Positions 57,231 to 64,000 of a stretch of 64,000 bases of DNA are shown one piece after another; position 1 is the stretch's first letter, and each line of letters starts with the position of its first letter. The stretch lies in assembly GCA_030841105.1 (NCBI GenBank), contig JAVEDE010000112.1, positions 1 to 64,000 on the forward strand, given 5' to 3'. The position numbers and the translations under genes were made by a program. Below the pieces are notes generated by a model, which worked only from the letters and a program-made list of their open reading frames with translations, did no database searches and was not told where the DNA came from. This DNA comes from Pyrinomonadaceae bacterium. GTDB taxonomy: Bacteria; Acidobacteriota; Blastocatellia; Pyrinomonadales; Pyrinomonadaceae.

Positions 57231-59440
57231 TCTACGGCCTGTCCGGTGCGCAGGGAGTCGCGGATGCGGAAGGTGGCGCGCGTGGTGGCGGCGAGGTCGT
57301 GGAGGGCGATGGGCGCGGCGTCGTCGTTCGCGCCGACCATCGCGCAGAGGGCGCGCACCTCCGCGGCCTGCCCTTTGTCCTGCGCGCGCAGTTTCATCCG
57401 GCGACGCTCGCGCCCGCCTTCGTAGAGCGTGGCGGAGCGGAAGTCTTCGATGAGGAAAGTACGGCCGCCGCCGAACACCTCGACGCGTTCTTTCGGGAGC
57501 GCGCGGTCGCCTTCGGCGAGATAGGCGATCTGGCCGTTCGAGCCGTCGCTGAAACGCAGCGTGATGAAGACCGAATCCTCGTCGGGCGTCTCCGCGTTGC
57601 GCCCGGCGATTGACTCGGCGTAGACGCGCGTCGTTGTCGCGCCGGTCAGGAAATGCATCAGGTCTATGAAGTGGCAGACCTCGCCGACGATGCGCCCGCC
57701 GCCCTCGCGCGCGTCTTGAATCCAGTGCGTGCGCGGGATGCGCCCGGCGTTGACGCGGTACAGAATGGAGAGCGGTTCGCGCCGCGCGGCGAAGGCTTCG
57801 GCGCACGCACGCGCGTGCGGCGAGAAGCGACGGTTGTAGCCGACCATCAAGCGACCGCCCGCCACGCGCGCCGCTTCGAGCACGCCGTCCAACTCTTCAT
57901 CGTTCAGCGCGAGCGGTTTTTCGACGAAGACGTGCCGCCCCGCTTCGAGCGCGCGGCGCGCAAGCTCGGCGTGCGAGTCGTGGCGCGTGGCGATGACGAC
58001 GAGGTTCACAGACGCGTCCGCGATAACATCGTCCGCGCTCGCGACAACGCGCGCGAAGTCGTACTTCTCGCCGATGCCGCGCGCGGAGATGCCCGAAGCC
58101 GTGGCGATTGCGTGGAAAGCCGCGCCGTTCGCCTTGAAGTTCGGCAGCAGAAACTTCTGCGCGTAGCTGCCCGCGCCGATCATGCCGACGCGCACCGCTG
58201 CCGCTGCCGTTGCCATCGTCGCCGATGCGCTCGTCGCAGTCGCATGCGACTGCGCGCCGTCGTCGCTTGCGATGCCGCGCGTGGGGCGACGTTCGATGCT
58301 GCGCACGAGTTCGCGCTCCGTATCGTAGCCCAGCACGACGCCGAGGTAAGGCTCTTTGGTCTCGCCCGCGATTAAGTTGTACGCGCGCTCGCCGTCTTCG
58401 ATGGAAAACCTGTGCGTGATGAGCGGCGCGATCCGCACCGCGCCCGCCGCGACGAGATCGAGGAAGGCTTCGATGTTGCGCCCCTCCGTCCAGCGCACGT
58501 AGGCGAACGGGTAGTCGTGGCCGCGCTCCTCGTACTCCGGGTCGTAGCGACCCGGCCCGTAAGACATCGAAACTTTGAGCGTCAGTTCGCGCTCGTAATA
58601 AATCTTGCGCGGGACGTTCATCCCGACGAGGCCGACGGCGACGACGCGCCCCTTGAGCCGCGACATCTCGCCCGCCAACTCGACGGGCTGATCGGAAGAG
58701 GTCGCCGCCGTAATCAACACCGCGTCCGCGCCGCGCCCGCGCGACCACTCCATCACGGACTGCAACGTGTCGCCGCCGGACACGCAGCCGTCGTCCGCGC
58801 CGAGCGTGCGCGCGAGTTCGACTTTCGACGCGTCCAGGTCAACGCCGAAGACGCGGCAGCCGTTCGCCTTCAAAAGTTGGACGGTGAGTTGACCTAAGAG
58901 GCCGAGTCCGATGACGACCACCGCTTCGCCGAGCGTGGGTTCGGCGAGCCTGACGCCTTGCAAGGCAATCGCGCCGAGCGTGCCGAACGAGGCCGCCTCG
59001 AAGTCAACCGCGTCGGGCAGGCGCACGCACAAATTTTTCGGCACGGACAAGAGTTCGGCGTGCGAGGCAAAGCCCGCGCCCGCGCAGGCCACGCGGTCGC
59101 CTGCATGAAACTCCGTCACGTCGTCGCCCGCGCCGACGACGAAGCCCGCCGCGCTGTAGCCGAGCGCGTTCTGTGCGTTCAGTTTCGACTGCACGGCCGT
59201 GAAGGTGTTCATCAAGCCTTCGCGCTGCGCTTTTTGGATGACCTGCTTGACGAGATCGGGGCGTTCGCGCGCCTTGCCGATGAGACTCTTGCGGCCGAGT
59301 TCGACGGCCATGCGCTCCGTGCCCGCGCTGATGAGCGAGGCGGCCGTGCGCACGAGCACGCGCCCGCGCTGCGCGATGGGCGGCGGCACGTCTGCGACGG
59401 AGACTTCGCCCGTCTTATAGTTTTGCAGAATCTGTTTCAT
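57212..59440 (-). CDS. bi-domain oxidoreductase (zinc-dehydrogenase-like plus Gfo/Idh/MocA)
   Basis: The 742-residue protein has a medium-chain dehydrogenase-like N-terminal half (about 1-365, with VVIGLGLLGQLTVQLLKANGC for NAD(P)). A Gfo/Idh/MocA half follows (about 400-735, with GMIGAGSYAQKFLLPNFKANGAAFHAI, FVEKPLALNDEELD and GGGRIVGEVCHFIDLMHFLTG). Fusions of this kind are common near exopolysaccharide genes and may oxidise a sugar. The last codons (VEVTSDE) are from the repeat. The next gene upstream starts 4 nt before its end (overlap), so transcription is shared. Confidence 0.9.
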   Translation of the reverse strand: MKQILQNYKTGEVSVADVPPPIAQRGRVLVRTAASLISAGTERMAVELGRKSLIGKARERPDLVKQVIQKAQREGLMNTFTAVQSKLNAQNALGYSAAGFVVGAGDDVTEFHAGDRVACAGAGFASHAELLSVPKNLCVRLPDAVDFEAASFGTLGAIALQGVRLAEPTLGEAVVVIGLGLLGQLTVQLLKANGCRVFGVDLDASKVELARTLGADDGCVSGGDTLQSVMEWSRGRGADAVLITAATSSDQPVELAGEMSRLKGRVVAVGLVGMNVPRKIYYERELTLKVSMSYGPGRYDPEYEERGHDYPFAYVRWTEGRNIEAFLDLVAAGAVRIAPLITHRFSIEDGERAYNLIAGETKEPYLGVVLGYDTERELVRSIERRPTRGIASDDGAQSHATATSASATMATAAAAVRVGMIGAGSYAQKFLLPNFKANGAAFHAIATASGISARGIGEKYDFARVVASADDVIADASVNLVVIATRHDSHAELARRALEAGRHVFVEKPLALNDEELDGVLEAARVAGGRLMVGYNRRFSPHARACAEAFAARREPLSILYRVNAGRIPRTHWIQDAREGGGRIVGEVCHFIDLMHFLTGATTTRVYAESIAGRNAETPDEDSVFITLRFSDGSNGQIAYLAEGDRALPKERVEVFGGGRTFLIEDFRSATLYEGGRERRRMKLRAQDKGQAAEVRALCAMVGANDDAAPIALHDLAATTRATFRIRDSLRTGQAVEVTSDE

Positions 59441-60702
59441 CTTGCGGCGAGCCGATTATATATTTCCAGATACTCCGGCGCGACCGACGCGGCCGTGAAT
59501 TGCTGCGCGAGTTCGAGGTTATAACGTCGCATCGCCGCGCGCCTCTCAGGTTGGTCGAGCAGACGCGCGATCTGCGCCGCGAGCATACGCGGGTTGCGCG
59601 GTTCGACCCAGAGGCAGTTGTCAGGCTCGCGCAAGTAGTCTGCGGCGGCGCGGATGCGCGTCGTGATGACGGGCAGCCCGGCGGCGATTGATTTGAAGAT
59701 GACCATTGGGAAGCCTTCGTAATGATACGTCGGGAACAAGAGCATCGTGCTGCCCGCGTAAAACTCCTGTGTCTCCGCTTCCGGCACGTACCCGAAGAAG
59801 CGCACGCGCGTGTCCAACTTCAAACGCGCCGCTTCCGCTTCGGCCGCCGCGCGCGCCTCGCCGTCGCCGAGGCAGAGCAACTCGAACGCACGCCCCTCGT
59901 CGCGCAGCACGGCGCAGGCGCGCAACACGTCCGTCAAACCTTTCGCCGGGATGAACCGCGCGATAAAGAGCAGCAGCGGCGTCTCTTCGTCAACGCCCAA
60001 CCGCGCGCGCAAGTTTGCACTCGACGACGCGGCGGCATTACTTGACGACGCAACGGCGTCATTCAACGATACATCGTTGTGCGCGCCTGCCGACAGGATG
60101 CCTTCCACGCTTGGCGACCCGACACCTTCTACCGTCGCCACGGCGTTTTTGACGACGAAGAGTTTGCTCCGTTCGACGCCCGCGCGCGTGAAATTCTCGC
60201 GCTCCTCCGAAGAGAGCAGCCCGATGCCGTCGGCGCGCGCCAAGACGAATTGGACGAGCGCGCGCAGGGCTATGTTCTTCGTCTCAAACAGCGCGGCGTC
60301 AGAGCCGTGAAACTTCAAAAAGATTTTCGCGCGCGTCGCGGGTCGCACGAGTTGGATCGTCGCGGCGTCGCGCAAGAGCGCCATGCGGTCGAATGAAGTG
60401 TTCAAATGAACCACGTCGAACGGCTCGCGGCGCAGTCGCCGGCGCAAGAGCCGCGCCGTCGCGACGACGCGCGCGACGCGTTGCCTGAGCGTCGTCCCGC
60501 CCAACCTTTCGCCGTAGACGTAAGTCTCTTCCGCGACCTCCGCGCCGAGCCTACGCAACTCTGCGACGAAGGGCGGCTCGCACGCCGCCGGGCCGCCCAG
60601 CGACTCGCGGTCAGGCATCCCCATCAATACACGCACGCGTTTCAGCCGTTCCCCGTTCCTCGCACCGCCGGATGTGTGGATAGAACTCGCGTGCGCGATC
60701 AT
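59437..60702 (-). CDS. family 4 glycosyltransferase
   Basis: From the ATG at 60702 the enzyme has a GT-B fold: VRVLMGMPDRESLGGPAACEPPFVAELRRLGAEV at the N-terminus, IFLKFHGSDAALFETKNIALRALVQFVLARADG, and IPAKGLTDVLRACAVL with YHYEGFPMVIFKSIAAGLPVITTRI at the C-terminal donor site. A low-complexity Ala/Ser/Asn stretch (about 220-255) interrupts the two lobes. It is coupled by an ATGA overlap to the upstream glycosyltransferase. The longer frame to 60843 has no family match. Confidence 0.9.
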   Translation of the reverse strand: MIAHASSIHTSGGARNGERLKRVRVLMGMPDRESLGGPAACEPPFVAELRRLGAEVAEETYVYGERLGGTTLRQRVARVVATARLLRRRLRREPFDVVHLNTSFDRMALLRDAATIQLVRPATRAKIFLKFHGSDAALFETKNIALRALVQFVLARADGIGLLSSEERENFTRAGVERSKLFVVKNAVATVEGVGSPSVEGILSAGAHNDVSLNDAVASSSNAAASSSANLRARLGVDEETPLLLFIARFIPAKGLTDVLRACAVLRDEGRAFELLCLGDGEARAAAEAEAARLKLDTRVRFFGYVPEAETQEFYAGSTMLLFPTYHYEGFPMVIFKSIAAGLPVITTRIRAAADYLREPDNCLWVEPRNPRMLAAQIARLLDQPERRAAMRRYNLELAQQFTAASVAPEYLEIYNRLAAR

Positions 60703-61835
60703 GGCACGCCCGCCAGAGACTTGTACAGTTTGAGCAAATTCGCGACGTGCGTCTCGATGCCAAACTCGCGCGCCGCCCAACGCCCCGCTTCGTCCGCAAG
60801 ACGCACGCGCCGCGCGCTGTCGGTCAGGAGTTCGACGAGACATCGCGCCAGATCGTCCGCGTCACCCGTGCGAAACACCGCGGCGTACTCGCCGCCGTTC
60901 GACACTTCCAAGAGCGCGCCGATACTTGAGACGACCGCGGGCACGCCCGCGAGCATCGCTTCGACAACGGCCACGCCGAACGAATCCTTGCGCGACGAGA
61001 AGACGAAGAGATCGAGCGCGCGTAAAACGTCTGCCACGTCGGCGCGCTGGCCGAGAAAATGCACGCGCCCCGCAATGCCCTGCTCGCGGCAGTAGGCGAC
61101 GCACTCCTGATAAATGCGCGTCGCGCCGTTGTCATGCCCTCCGGCAAACGCGAAATGCGCGTGCGGCACTTGGCGAAAGACGGCGGGCAGAGCGCGACAC
61201 ACCGTCAGTTGATCCTTGCGCGCGTCCGCGTAGAAATTGCCGACCATGCCGAGCAGCAAGTCGCCCGGCTGCAAGTTCAACTCGGCGCGAAGGTCGCCGC
61301 CCGTCGTCGCCTGCCTGAGTCGCGCGGCGTCCACGCCGTTGTAGATGACGTGAAAGTTTTCCGTTGTCGCGAAGCCGCCTTCCGTGCAGAGGCACGCGAG
61401 CAGTGCGCGACTGACGGCGACGTTCGCGTCCATGCGCGGCGCGAGAAACTTCAAGGCCAGACGGTTCTTCGCGTCCGCCCCGCAGAGGTGAAAACTGAGC
61501 ACGCGCTTGACGCGCCGACCGCTGCTGCTGCTGTTGCCGCGCGTCGCGAGATACGTGTGCAGGGCTTCGACCGCTTGATGACAATGGACGACTTCGATCT
61601 CGCGTTCTTCAACCAGCCGACGCAGTTGCCCGACCAACTTCAGATCGAGCGGCGCGCGGCGCGAGAGACGGACGAAGTGTGCGCCGGAACGTCGGAAGTC
61701 GTCTTCGAGCGCGCCGCCGCCCGTCGCCGCGAAAGTTAAATCAAGACCGCTTGCGCGCGCGTTGCGGCACACGTCCAGCGCGAGCGTTTCCGCGCCGCCG
61801 CGGTTGAGCGAATCGAGTAGGTGCAAGACTCTCAT
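60699..61835 (-). CDS. family 4 glycosyltransferase
   Basis: This 378-residue transferase starts MRVLHLLDSLNRGGAETLALDVCRNARASGLDL, typical of GT4. It has NVAVSRALLACL, VIYNGVDAARLR and the donor-binding RKDSFGVAVVEAMLAGVPAVVSSIGAL. It begins a three-gene coupled run (this, the next GT4 and the bi-domain oxidoreductase). Its promoter must lie in the 33-bp gap to the divergent gene or overlap both. Sugar specificity is unknown. Confidence 0.92.
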   Translation of the reverse strand: MRVLHLLDSLNRGGAETLALDVCRNARASGLDLTFAATGGGALEDDFRRSGAHFVRLSRRAPLDLKLVGQLRRLVEEREIEVVHCHQAVEALHTYLATRGNSSSSGRRVKRVLSFHLCGADAKNRLALKFLAPRMDANVAVSRALLACLCTEGGFATTENFHVIYNGVDAARLRQATTGGDLRAELNLQPGDLLLGMVGNFYADARKDQLTVCRALPAVFRQVPHAHFAFAGGHDNGATRIYQECVAYCREQGIAGRVHFLGQRADVADVLRALDLFVFSSRKDSFGVAVVEAMLAGVPAVVSSIGALLEVSNGGEYAAVFRTGDADDLARCLVELLTDSARRVRLADEAGRWAAREFGIETHVANLLKLYKSLAGVP

Positions 61836-61868
61836 GGAAGACCGGACTTGTTTTAATATAGTGACCGA

Positions 61869-62861
61869 ATGCCAAAAGCGCTAGCCACCACGCCGCCCGC
61901 GCCGGAGACCGACGACGCGCCGGGCGTCTCCGTCGTCGTGCCGTCGTACAACCATGCGCCGTTCGTCGAACGCGCGCTGCGCTCGGTCTTCCGGCAGACG
62001 CTCGCGCCGCTCGAACTCGTCGTTATAGACGACGGCTCGCGCGACGACTCGCCGCAGATCATCGAACGCGTGTTGCGCGACTGCCCCTTCGCCTGCGCGT
62101 TTGTCGCGCGCGAGAACCGCGGCCTGTCGGCGACGCTCAACGAGGGTTTCGCGCGCGCGCCGCGCGGTCGCTACTTCGCCTATCTAGGCTCGGACGACGT
62201 GTGGCTTCCGCAGTTCTTAGCAGCGCGCGTCGAAGCGTTGGCCGCGCGGCCGCGCGCCGTGCTCGCCTACGGGAACGCCTACAGCATAGACGAGCGCGAC
62301 CGCATCATTGATTGCACGATTGACTGGGCGCGCTACCGCGACGGGGACGCGCGGCGGATGCTCTTGGAGACGCTCGCGCCGCTCAGCCCGACCGTCGTGT
62401 ATCGCCGCGACGCGCTGCCGCCGCAACCGTGGAACGAAGCGGCCGGACTGGAAGATTACGAACTCTACCTGCGACTGAGCGCGGAGGGCGAGTTCGCTTT
62501 CGACCCGCGCGTCCTCTCCGCTTGGCGGCAGCACGGCTACAACACGAGCCGCAACTTGAGTCTGATGCTGAGTGAGAAACTCGCCGCTCAGCAACGCGCG
62601 GCCGCGTCGCTCGATTTGAGCGCGGCGGAGCTTGCCGAGTTTCAAAAGCTCGCAAAGTTTCGCGGCGCACAGGAGTTCATGCGGCGGGGCGAGAAGTGGC
62701 AGTCGTTGCGGTTGGCTTCGGGAAGCTGGCGCGGCGCGCAGACGAAGGGCGAGGCGCTCAGACTGCTCGCCGGGCTGCTCACACCTCACCATTTGCTCGC
62801 GCGGCGACAGGCACGCAGGCGCGGCGAGGCCGCCACGCGTTACGGAGTGTTGGAAATTTAA
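61869..62861 (+). CDS. family 2 glycosyltransferase
   Basis: The 330-residue protein has the GT-A signature near its start: VSVVVPSYNHAPFVERALRSVFRQTLAPLELVVIDDGSRDDSPQII, with the ExD-type FAYLGSDDVWLPQF and FDPRVLSAWRQHGYNTS. It adds a sugar from a nucleotide donor. It is transcribed away from the GT4 gene, 33 bp apart, and could be driven by a shared divergent promoter. No terminator is seen before the next minus gene. Confidence 0.92.
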   Translation: MPKALATTPPAPETDDAPGVSVVVPSYNHAPFVERALRSVFRQTLAPLELVVIDDGSRDDSPQIIERVLRDCPFACAFVARENRGLSATLNEGFARAPRGRYFAYLGSDDVWLPQFLAARVEALAARPRAVLAYGNAYSIDERDRIIDCTIDWARYRDGDARRMLLETLAPLSPTVVYRRDALPPQPWNEAAGLEDYELYLRLSAEGEFAFDPRVLSAWRQHGYNTSRNLSLMLSEKLAAQQRAAASLDLSAAELAEFQKLAKFRGAQEFMRRGEKWQSLRLASGSWRGAQTKGEALRLLAGLLTPHHLLARRQARRRGEAATRYGVLEI

Positions 62862-62887
62862 AAAGACGCAAAGGAAGGCAAAAGCAT

Positions 62888-62921
62888 TTGAATGGTCGTC
62901 GCTGTTGAATGGTCGTCGCTT
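62888..62921. repeat. 17-bp tandem repeat, two copies
   Basis: TTGAATGGTCGTCGCTG is followed directly by TTGAATGGTCGTCGCTT, with one difference at the last base. It lies in the short gap between convergent genes. Confidence 0.75.
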
Positions 62922-62930
62922 TGGAAGTTG

Positions 62931-63785
62931 CTACGCTTCGCGGATGTAGCCGAACACGTCGTGGTGTTCGTCCCAGACGCGCTCCGCGAAATAGACTTCC
63001 GAGAGTCCGCCTACCTCCGCCATCTGCGCGCGTATCCACGCGGGCGAAGTGAGCGCGACGCCGTAGCCGCCCTCACCTTCCCGGTAGTCTTCGTAGCCGA
63101 AACCCGTCGCGGCGTAACGCTCGGTGATCGTCTGCACCTGCGCGGCCGTCAACATGTAATCGAACTCGCCGGACGGCATGCGACGGCGTGCGACGAAATC
63201 GCCGTGCGCGCTAAAGAGCAGGAGGCCGCCGGGCGCGAGGTGGCGCGCGAAGAGGCGGAAGAGGGCGCGCGTCTGAGGCGCGTCGAGGTGCGTGATGAGC
63301 GAGCCGCACCAGATGAGATCGAAGCGCGTGTCGAAGGAGAGCGCGTCGAGGTCGGTCTGGGAATAGACGGGCGTCGCGCCGAACACGCGCGCGCAAAAAT
63401 CAACTCCGTCGTGGTCGAGATCGCAGGCCGTGAAGGCGGCGCGGGGGAAGCGGCGCGCGAGGAAGCGCAGCACTCGCCCGTGGCCGCACGGCAGATCGAG
63501 GACGCGTTCGACGGACTTTAAACGCGCATGCCGCAACGCCTCTTCGACCACGCGCATTGCGGAGAGGCCGACTTTGAAATAGTGCGCGCCGTCGCCCGTG
63601 TACATCGTGTCGCGCGGCGAGATGCGGCTCTCGATTTGCCGGAGCAGTTCGCGCTCCGCCGCGTTCAAAGTCCGGTCTTCGAGCAGGCGTCGCCGCTGCG
63701 CCTCAGTCCGGTAGGCGAGCGCGCGCACGCGGCGTCGCGCTGCCCCCAGACGCGTCCTCAACGTGCGCGGAAGAAGTTGTTTCAA
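62931..63785 (-). CDS. class I SAM-dependent methyltransferase
   Basis: The 284-residue protein has LERELLRQIESRISPRDTMYTGDGAHYFKVGLSA at the N-terminus. Its methyltransferase core is VLDLPCGHGRVLRFLARRFPRAAFTACDLDHDGVDF and FDLIWCGSLITHLDAPQTRALFRLFARHLAPGGLLLFSAHGDF. The start is TTG at 63785. The next gene lies beyond a repeat region. It may methylate a sugar or peptide near the end of the cluster. Confidence 0.87.
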   Translation of the reverse strand: MKQLLPRTLRTRLGAARRRVRALAYRTEAQRRRLLEDRTLNAAERELLRQIESRISPRDTMYTGDGAHYFKVGLSAMRVVEEALRHARLKSVERVLDLPCGHGRVLRFLARRFPRAAFTACDLDHDGVDFCARVFGATPVYSQTDLDALSFDTRFDLIWCGSLITHLDAPQTRALFRLFARHLAPGGLLLFSAHGDFVARRRMPSGEFDYMLTAAQVQTITERYAATGFGYEDYREGEGGYGVALTSPAWIRAQMAEVGGLSEVYFAERVWDEHHDVFGYIREA

Positions 63786-63866
63786 CGTGTGGTCTAGCGC
63801 CCCCTGCCAAAGTTGAACCCGAAGCAGCCGACAGAATGCACCAGCGTGACGCCGCGAGGCAAACGG

Positions 63867-64000
63867 GGGGAGGGATGAGGGATGAACAAGGACAAGTAAA
63901 TGGTGAATGGTAAATGGTGAATAGAAAGATCAGGCTTTCATCCATTCACCATTCACGGCTTCACTTCATCCCTCATCCCTTCGCCCTCATCCCTTCATTC
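63867..64000. repeat. nested repeat: GGGATGA arms outside AATGGTA arms
   Basis: Outer arms GGGAGGGATGAGGGATGAAC (63867-63887) and CATCCCTCATCCCTTCGCCC (from about 63968) enclose AATGGTA units (63896-63923 and 63940-63957). The window ends inside the right arm. It resembles the other nested elements in this window with different units. Confidence 0.8.

Overview
The window looks like a chromosomal segment of an acidobacterium, most likely class Blastocatellia. The DNA is GC-rich. It carries a large TonB-dependent receptor with an N-terminal carboxypeptidase-regulatory-like domain (Oar type), FlgO-like/TonB-like secreted proteins, exopolysaccharide genes of acidobacterial style, and intergenic spacers filled with short-period inverted repeats. 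The taxonomic call is inference from gene content. I saw no rRNA, tRNA, CRISPR array, integrase or transposase gene.

Layout. 1-3.4 kb: three secreted proteins of unknown function and an FHA-GGDEF diguanylate cyclase. 3.6-11.1 kb: ribA behind a good promoter, an Oar-like outer-membrane receptor, an HD-domain phosphohydrolase and a secreted protein. 11.2-20.1 kb: a single-direction heat-shock cluster (Hsp20, ClpB, Hsp20, GrpE, GroEL, and a second Clp ATPase without a middle domain). 20.2-24.4 kb: an MscS-like channel with a cNMP-binding domain, and an atypical NRAMP-family transporter next to a soluble PRC/MgtE_N/CBS protein. 24.5-29.5 kb: an S41 protease, a FlgO-like protein with a TonB C-terminal domain, and two glycosyltransferases. 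29.6-30.1 kb: a DUF433/DUF5615 toxin-antitoxin pair. 30.2-35.0 kb: the classical rnhB-rplS-trmD-rimM-khpA-rpsP-ffh operon. 35.2-63.8 kb: a hemerythrin, then a long polysaccharide-assembly region with a polymerase/ligase, initiating phosphotransferase, glycosyltransferases, sugar epimerase, two asparagine-synthase-like amidotransferases, a bi-domain oxidoreductase and several SAM methyltransferases.

Two small foreign modules and one defence-like gene interrupt the polysaccharide region. An AT-rich three-gene restriction-modification-like island (42.3-44.1 kb) sits at the 5' end of a VpsJ-like gene, with 32-bp direct repeats from that gene on both sides. A BrnT/BrnA-type toxin-antitoxin module with a nonsense-mutated toxin (47.4-48.0 kb) sits exactly between two once-adjacent genes, with a 40-bp duplication of the upstream gene's 3' end. 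A DUF4062-STAND-TPR protein lies at 52.1-54.9 kb.

The most unusual signal is a family of intergenic inverted repeats. Their arms are tandem degenerate units of about 7 nt (GTGACRA, AATCGTA, GTTTCAA, purine-rich GGGGAAA and others). They fill the space between genes almost exactly from stop codon to start codon. Many supply the upstream stop codon and the last residues of the upstream protein. Several abut the downstream ATG with no Shine-Dalgarno sequence, and some are nested inside each other. Because 7 is not a multiple of 3, a run of three GTGACRA units has a TGA in every reading frame. They resemble in style the heptamer repeats (STRR) of cyanobacteria, but their stop-to-start placement and nesting deserve study.
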